NCBI GenBank assembly: GCA_030706065.1
Contig: JAUZPH010000134.1
Span: 1-8,753, forward strand
From: Bacillota bacterium
Lineage (GTDB): Bacteria; Bacillota; Clostridia; Clostridiales; Clostridiaceae
Length of the DNA stretch: 8,753 nt
Direction of reading: 5' to 3'
The notes under the pieces are model-generated. The model was not told where the DNA came from and searched no databases. It saw only the letters and a program-made list of their open reading frames with translations. The position numbers and the translations under genes are program-made. Below, in pieces: positions 5,563 through 8,753 of the stretch. Numbering within the stretch: the first letter of the stretch is position 1; each line of letters opens with the position of its first letter.

Positions 5563-7047
5563 ATGAAGCTTGAATGTGCAGTAGTTAGGGATTTATATAT
5601 TCCATATTTAGAAAATGAGCTGAGTCCGGAAGTAAGAGAGGCTGTGGAGCAGCATCTTGGTGGATGTGAAAATTGCAGGCATATGTATGATAGTGGATTA
5701 AATTTTAATGACATATTGAAAAAAGATCCTGATGAGCAGCCTTCAAAAAAACTTGATGAAAAATTGATGCTTAGGCTCAAGGTCTCCAGATTAAGGGTAG
5801 CACTGATATTTATTGCAGCCATATTTATAATTACTCTGTATTCAAACTATTCACAGTCCAGATACAACCTTTTGTATGATGTATCCCAGGCGGAGCAGAC
5901 TGTGCGTCAAATGTCCTTTACAGTAGATGACATAAAAAATGATATGGCTCCTATCGCCAGCTTATCTAGAGATATAGAAGGCTTAAACAATCAGCAGAAT
6001 AATGCAATAGGGAGAGATTTAAATCTGGTGGAAAAGAGTCAGTTGAAGAAGGTTACGAATGGCCTTTTTATGAATTTTCAGGTTGAACGGCTTTATTATA
6101 TTTTAAAGATAAGGCACATGAACGGCACCTTCACTAACAGGGATGAGAAAGCTGCCACACTTTTCAAGAAGTATATAGATGATATTTCCAGGTCCATGTC
6201 AGATGTAAGACTGTTCCTTAATAAGCTCCATGACAGCGGAAAACTTCAAGCTCTAATAACGCCAATCGATATAAAAAGCATTGCAGAGGAATATAACAAG
6301 CTCAACCAATTGGCTCTACTATACACGCAATATGACAAGTTCCCTGAGGAGCTTTCTCCAATGTCTGAAGAGGCTGTAAAAGCAAGACTGAAGTCAATTT
6401 TTAAATTTGATAAACCTGAAATAGTGTTATATCCCAATTTGAAAGAAAGCATAGCGCTCAATGGCGACTGCACCTTTAATATTAAACAGGGTTCCATCAG
6501 CTATAATGGCCAAATTGATGCATATACAGGAAGTGTTAAATCATTTACGAATGGTCTTACCGCCGAGAAAGGAGAACTCCTGCCTTTAGATGGAGTAAAA
6601 GATAATCTTCTTAAATTTCTTGAAAGAATGTATGGAAAAGAGCAGAGCTTTGATATTGAATATGCAGGTATAAATTATAATTTCAGCAGCAACACAGATA
6701 TCAAACTGTACAGCTTTAAGGTATATCCGCAAATAAAAGGCTTAAGAGTGGACAGTGGGCTTTGGATATACTTTGATGCCCGTACTGGCAATCTATTCAG
6801 CATGACAAGAAATTCCGGAAGTGATTTTATTGTACCTGATTATCCAGTAGATACATCCATAAAAGTTTCGAATGAGGAAGCACTTAAAAACCTCAATATA
6901 AACGACAAAGAAAAGTACTCTTATTCTGAAACACTTATTGTAAAGTCAAAGTTATCCGGTAAATATGTACCGGTGTATCTTTATAAGAAAGATACAAATT
7001 CAGTATATGTAAATACAATAACCGGCAAACAAGAAATTCTTTATTAA
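5563..7047 (+). CDS. Zinc-finger transmembrane anti-sigma factor with YpeB-like outer domain
   Basis: This 494-residue protein starts with a cytoplasmic zinc-binding anti-sigma domain (H31-xxx-C35-xx-C38, in an EQHLGGCENCRHMY context) that would hold the ECF sigma factor inactive. One membrane segment follows at about 79-94. The large outer part begins with a helical, probably coiled region (100-260). Three PepSY/YcdB-like beta units come next (about 269-330, 343-415 and 431-494), ending in QIDAYTGSVKSF, YFDARTGNLFSM and YVNTITGKQEI respectively. This order (membrane helix, helical region, PepSY repeats) resembles YpeB, the partner of the germination hydrolase SleB. The signal is probably extracellular; its nature is unknown. 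AAGGAGGGG (5548-5556) gives a strong ribosome site. Confidence 0.88.
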   Translation: MKLECAVVRDLYIPYLENELSPEVREAVEQHLGGCENCRHMYDSGLNFNDILKKDPDEQPSKKLDEKLMLRLKVSRLRVALIFIAAIFIITLYSNYSQSRYNLLYDVSQAEQTVRQMSFTVDDIKNDMAPIASLSRDIEGLNNQQNNAIGRDLNLVEKSQLKKVTNGLFMNFQVERLYYILKIRHMNGTFTNRDEKAATLFKKYIDDISRSMSDVRLFLNKLHDSGKLQALITPIDIKSIAEEYNKLNQLALLYTQYDKFPEELSPMSEEAVKARLKSIFKFDKPEIVLYPNLKESIALNGDCTFNIKQGSISYNGQIDAYTGSVKSFTNGLTAEKGELLPLDGVKDNLLKFLERMYGKEQSFDIEYAGINYNFSSNTDIKLYSFKVYPQIKGLRVDSGLWIYFDARTGNLFSMTRNSGSDFIVPDYPVDTSIKVSNEEALKNLNINDKEKYSYSETLIVKSKLSGKYVPVYLYKKDTNSVYVNTITGKQEILY

Positions 7048-7062
7048 ATGAGGAACTCTAAG

Positions 7063-7098
7063 CCAACTTCGCCTAATTGGCCAATCAGGCGAAGTTGG
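7063..7098. repeat. 12-bp perfect inverted repeat after the anti-sigma gene
   Basis: CCAACTTCGCCT (7063-7074) pairs perfectly with AGGCGAAGTTGG (7087-7098). After one A-C mismatch, ATTGG/CCAAT continues the stem. It lies 15 bases past the anti-sigma stop. No T-tract is found on either side, so it is a poor intrinsic terminator, though it may stabilise the 3' end of the mRNA. It could also be the first stem of the structured region that follows. Confidence 0.7.
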
Positions 7099-7127
7099 AC
7101 GTAAATCTACAACAACTTGAATAAAAT

Positions 7128-7437
7128 GCATTTTGGGAATATGAGTATTCCCGAAGTGCCACTCAATAAGCCGGTCGTTAAATTTCGTGCATTAGAAATT
7201 TATCGAGCGGCTTTGTTGTTGGAATACATTGAAAACCGAAGTACTCTCTGCATTATAAGATTACCAATACTCTCTAAATGCGAAAACGATAATAGCCATT
7301 CGGTAAAAGCTGCAAGGGGGTGGGAGGAGCAGAAACGCACAAGGACTTAGAACTGTCCTGGGTTATTGGATAAATTATCGGTCATCGAGAATTTTTACGT
7401 AACAAAAAGGCACCAAACCGGTGCCTTCTCTATTAAA
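7128..7437 (+). ncRNA. Hairpin-dense non-coding region, possible structured RNA or small element
   Basis: No credible gene is present here. Hairpin 1 (7128-7159) is a 14-bp stem, GCATTTTGGGAATA paired with TATTCCCGAAGTGC around a TGAG loop; its two U-G pairs are valid only on the + strand. Hairpin 2 (7170-7211) pairs GCCG.TCG.TAAATTTC with its complement, 15 pairs with two single mismatches and an 8-base loop. Shorter pairings follow: 7235-7240 with 7299-7304, 7261-7268 with 7298-7306, and AGGAC/GTCCT at 7342-7359. A terminator-like hairpin closes the region at 7407-7427. Either a + strand RNA of about 300-370 bases or a palindromic non-autonomous element would explain this. I recognise no known class. 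Confidence 0.4.
7404..7436. terminator. Probable bidirectional terminator
   Basis: AAGGCACC (7407-7414) pairs with GGTGCCTT (7420-7427) around a 5-base loop. Rightward it is followed by the moderately T-rich CTCTATT. Leftward it gives a run of five T. It would separate the structured region from the permease gene. Confidence 0.6.
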
Positions 7438-7451
7438 CAAGATCCCACTTT

Positions 7452-7595
7452 GTGACCTGTCTCTGTGTCAGCTGTGCAGAATACTTAGCCACTAAAGAGG
7501 TTGGGTTACTACGTATTTGTTTGATTGATGGGAATTATATTGATATGATGGTTATTAATGGTGCAAGTGTAGTTAATTACAAGTATAAAGGATAA
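7452..7595 (+). pseudogene. Possible decayed coding fragment, weak helix-turn-helix likeness
   Basis: A 47-codon frame from GTG 7452 to TAA 7593-7595 contains AEYLATKEVGLLR and then ICLIDGNYIDMMVINGASVV. This loosely recalls the small DNA-binding domain pattern (EYLTVKEAA...GISERRVR.LC..GRI.GA...G..W) of excisionase-like proteins, with the middle lost. There is no ribosome site, the likeness is weak, and a candidate promoter for the next gene overlaps it. It may be a relic of a mobile element or chance. Confidence 0.2.
7521..7549 (+). promoter_or_regulatory. Candidate SigA promoter of the permease gene
   Basis: TTGATT (7521-7526) and TATGAT (7544-7549) are 17 bases apart. The start would be near 7556, giving a leader of about 90 bases. 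It is the best match between the terminator at 7404-7436 and the gene. Confidence 0.45.
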
Positions 7596-7647
7596 TACCT
7601 ATATTTCAAGGAAAGTAACATTATATCAGAAAGCGAAGGTGAATACC

Positions 7648-8753
7648 TTGAGAAAAGTCAATGCTCTGGTAAGACATGAAATTATAAATCTAAGAAGAGG
7701 AAAACTGATTTGGATAGCAGCGATTTTATATGTGGTAGGCGTGCAGCAGGTTATAAGCAGCATGTATACCTTTGGCAGTACATTTATGTCGCTGGTTGGA
7801 CTAATCAAAACTTCATGGCTGCCCTTAAACTTTATCATGATACCGTTACTTCTTTTGAGTATGAATATTGGGTACAGCCGTAATGAGGTTTTTGAAACTT
7901 TAGATATCTCACCTGGAGAAGTTTTATTAAGTAAGGTGTTGACGGTGGCTATAGTTGATGGTGTGATCTTAGCTGTAAATATACTGCTGGCGGCTGTTAT
8001 TTCTGTAATATGCAAAGTTTCAATAGGTTATTTTCTATATGAACTCATAGGATATTTCGTTAATACAGTTATCTTCCTGGCAGCCACCGGTTCAATAGGC
8101 TTATTTATAGGACAAGTATTGTGCCGGTATGTTGGACTAGTTGTCTCTTTTATCACAGCGATTATTTTGTTTATATTATTAAGTAACTTCTATAAAACCT
8201 TTAATAATATAGTTCCGCTTATAGACATAAGGACTTCTACAAGCAGCTTCGAGGTAATCAGCTATGATAAGGGATATGTATTACAAAATATTCTTTGGCT
8301 CATGATCAGCCTCATTCTGTTGTTTGTTATGTACGTTCATCTAAACCGAATAAAAGGAAAAGTTAAGGCTGCATCCTTGCAGATTGGAGCATTAATAGTT
8401 ACTGTTGCTGTGTGTGTTGCTTTAGTTATTGGCATAGAGTCAGCGCAGCCAACAATTTTTAATATAGGCAAGAGGACATATTTAGAAAAGGAACAAAAGA
8501 ACGTTTTTGATAATGTAGAAACCTTTTTCAGTAAAGAAGATTGCGGTTATTATGTTGAAAAATATAACATGAATTTGAGTATTAATAATGGAATCAGCAA
8601 TAATTGTGAAATGAATATAAGAGTGAATGGGGATAAAGTAAATACCATTGAACTAGGCTTATATAAAAAGTTAAATATATCAAAGGTGGAACTGGATGGT
8701 GAAGCTTCAAAATATGACAGGACAAGCAATAGCTTCATAGTTAATCTGCCGAG
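7648..8753 (+). CDS. ABC-2-type permease, probably fused to an M1-peptidase-like domain; 3' end missing
   Basis: The frame is open from TTG 7648 to the window edge (368 codons visible), so the gene is partial. TTG is chosen because AAGGTGA (7636-7642) lies 5 bases upstream; the in-frame GTG at 7639 falls inside that site. The N-terminus has a short basic stretch (LRRGK), then membrane segments at about 20-38, 55-74, 96-124, 130-157, 162-179, 211-231 and 244-263. SRNEVFETLDISPGEVLLSKVL (78-99) between segments 2 and 3 is typical of ABC-2 permeases, which export substrates with a separate ATPase. After the seventh segment, residues 270-368 are soluble. The ending, with IELGLYKKLNISKVELDGEAS then SFIVNLP, resembles the first beta domain of M1 aminopeptidases, as in known permease/M1 fusions. 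No ATPase gene lies upstream, so it is presumably downstream. Confidence 0.8.
   Translation, partial: MRKVNALVRHEIINLRRGKLIWIAAILYVVGVQQVISSMYTFGSTFMSLVGLIKTSWLPLNFIMIPLLLLSMNIGYSRNEVFETLDISPGEVLLSKVLTVAIVDGVILAVNILLAAVISVICKVSIGYFLYELIGYFVNTVIFLAATGSIGLFIGQVLCRYVGLVVSFITAIILFILLSNFYKTFNNIVPLIDIRTSTSSFEVISYDKGYVLQNILWLMISLILLFVMYVHLNRIKGKVKAASLQIGALIVTVAVCVALVIGIESAQPTIFNIGKRTYLEKEQKNVFDNVETFFSKEDCGYYVEKYNMNLSINNGISNNCEMNIRVNGDKVNTIELGLYKKLNISKVELDGEASKYDRTSNSFIVNLP

Noticed and set aside
7048..7101. 18-codon frame from ATG 7048 touching the anti-sigma stop
   Set aside because: It consists almost wholly of the 12-bp inverted repeat, so its coding look is an artefact.
7117..7350. 77-codon frame from TTG 7117
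   Set aside because: There is no ribosome site or recognisable domain, and it is overlaid by large perfect hairpins; chance frame.
7100..7437. Retron, group II intron or tmRNA as the identity of the hairpin block
   Set aside because: No reverse transcriptase, domain V-like element or tag-peptide frame is visible.
7626..8015. 129-codon frame on the minus strand
   Set aside because: It is the antisense shadow of the permease gene, which has membrane segments and a ribosome site on the + strand.

Overview
The window looks like a low-GC Firmicute of the Clostridium type. The evidence is strong AGGAGG-type ribosome sites, AT-rich spacers, a PadR/HAAS-domain operon, a zinc-finger anti-sigma factor, and a phage replication module typical of clostridial prophages. 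Nothing in the sequence fixes the species.

Left block (1-2449): the end of a phage DUF2815-type single-stranded-DNA-binding protein overlaps, by ATGA, a complete phage family A DNA polymerase with an intact 3'-5' exonuclease domain. This block is visibly richer in G+C than the rest. It stops abruptly: the next phage genes do not follow, so this is either the edge of a prophage or a remnant. A boxA-like antitermination motif lies just after the polymerase gene.

Middle block (2670-4318): a three-gene, tightly overlapping operon encodes a PadR repressor, a HAAS-domain membrane protein and a small membrane-anchored protein of unknown function. A perfect 44-bp palindrome sits on its promoter and is almost certainly the PadR operator.

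Structured spacer (4319-5067): two GC-rich, hairpin-rich segments in AT-rich DNA (about 4430-4753) look like one structured non-coding RNA on the + strand. It may belong to the raiA-motif class, but that is from memory and unverified. A possible short transcription unit follows, ending at a good intrinsic terminator (4950-4980).

Sigma block (5002-7047): an ECF sigma factor has its own ECF-type promoter. Immediately downstream is a transmembrane zinc-finger anti-sigma factor whose very large outer domain resembles the helical region plus PepSY repeats of the spore germination protein YpeB.

Right block (7048-8753): about 390 bp of hairpin-dense DNA has no credible gene and may be a structured RNA or a small non-autonomous element. 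A possible decayed coding fragment follows. The last feature is the 5' part of a TTG-started ABC-2-type permease that runs off the window. Its seven membrane segments are followed by the start of what looks like an M1-aminopeptidase-type beta domain.

No tRNA, rRNA, CRISPR array, transposase or integrase is visible.
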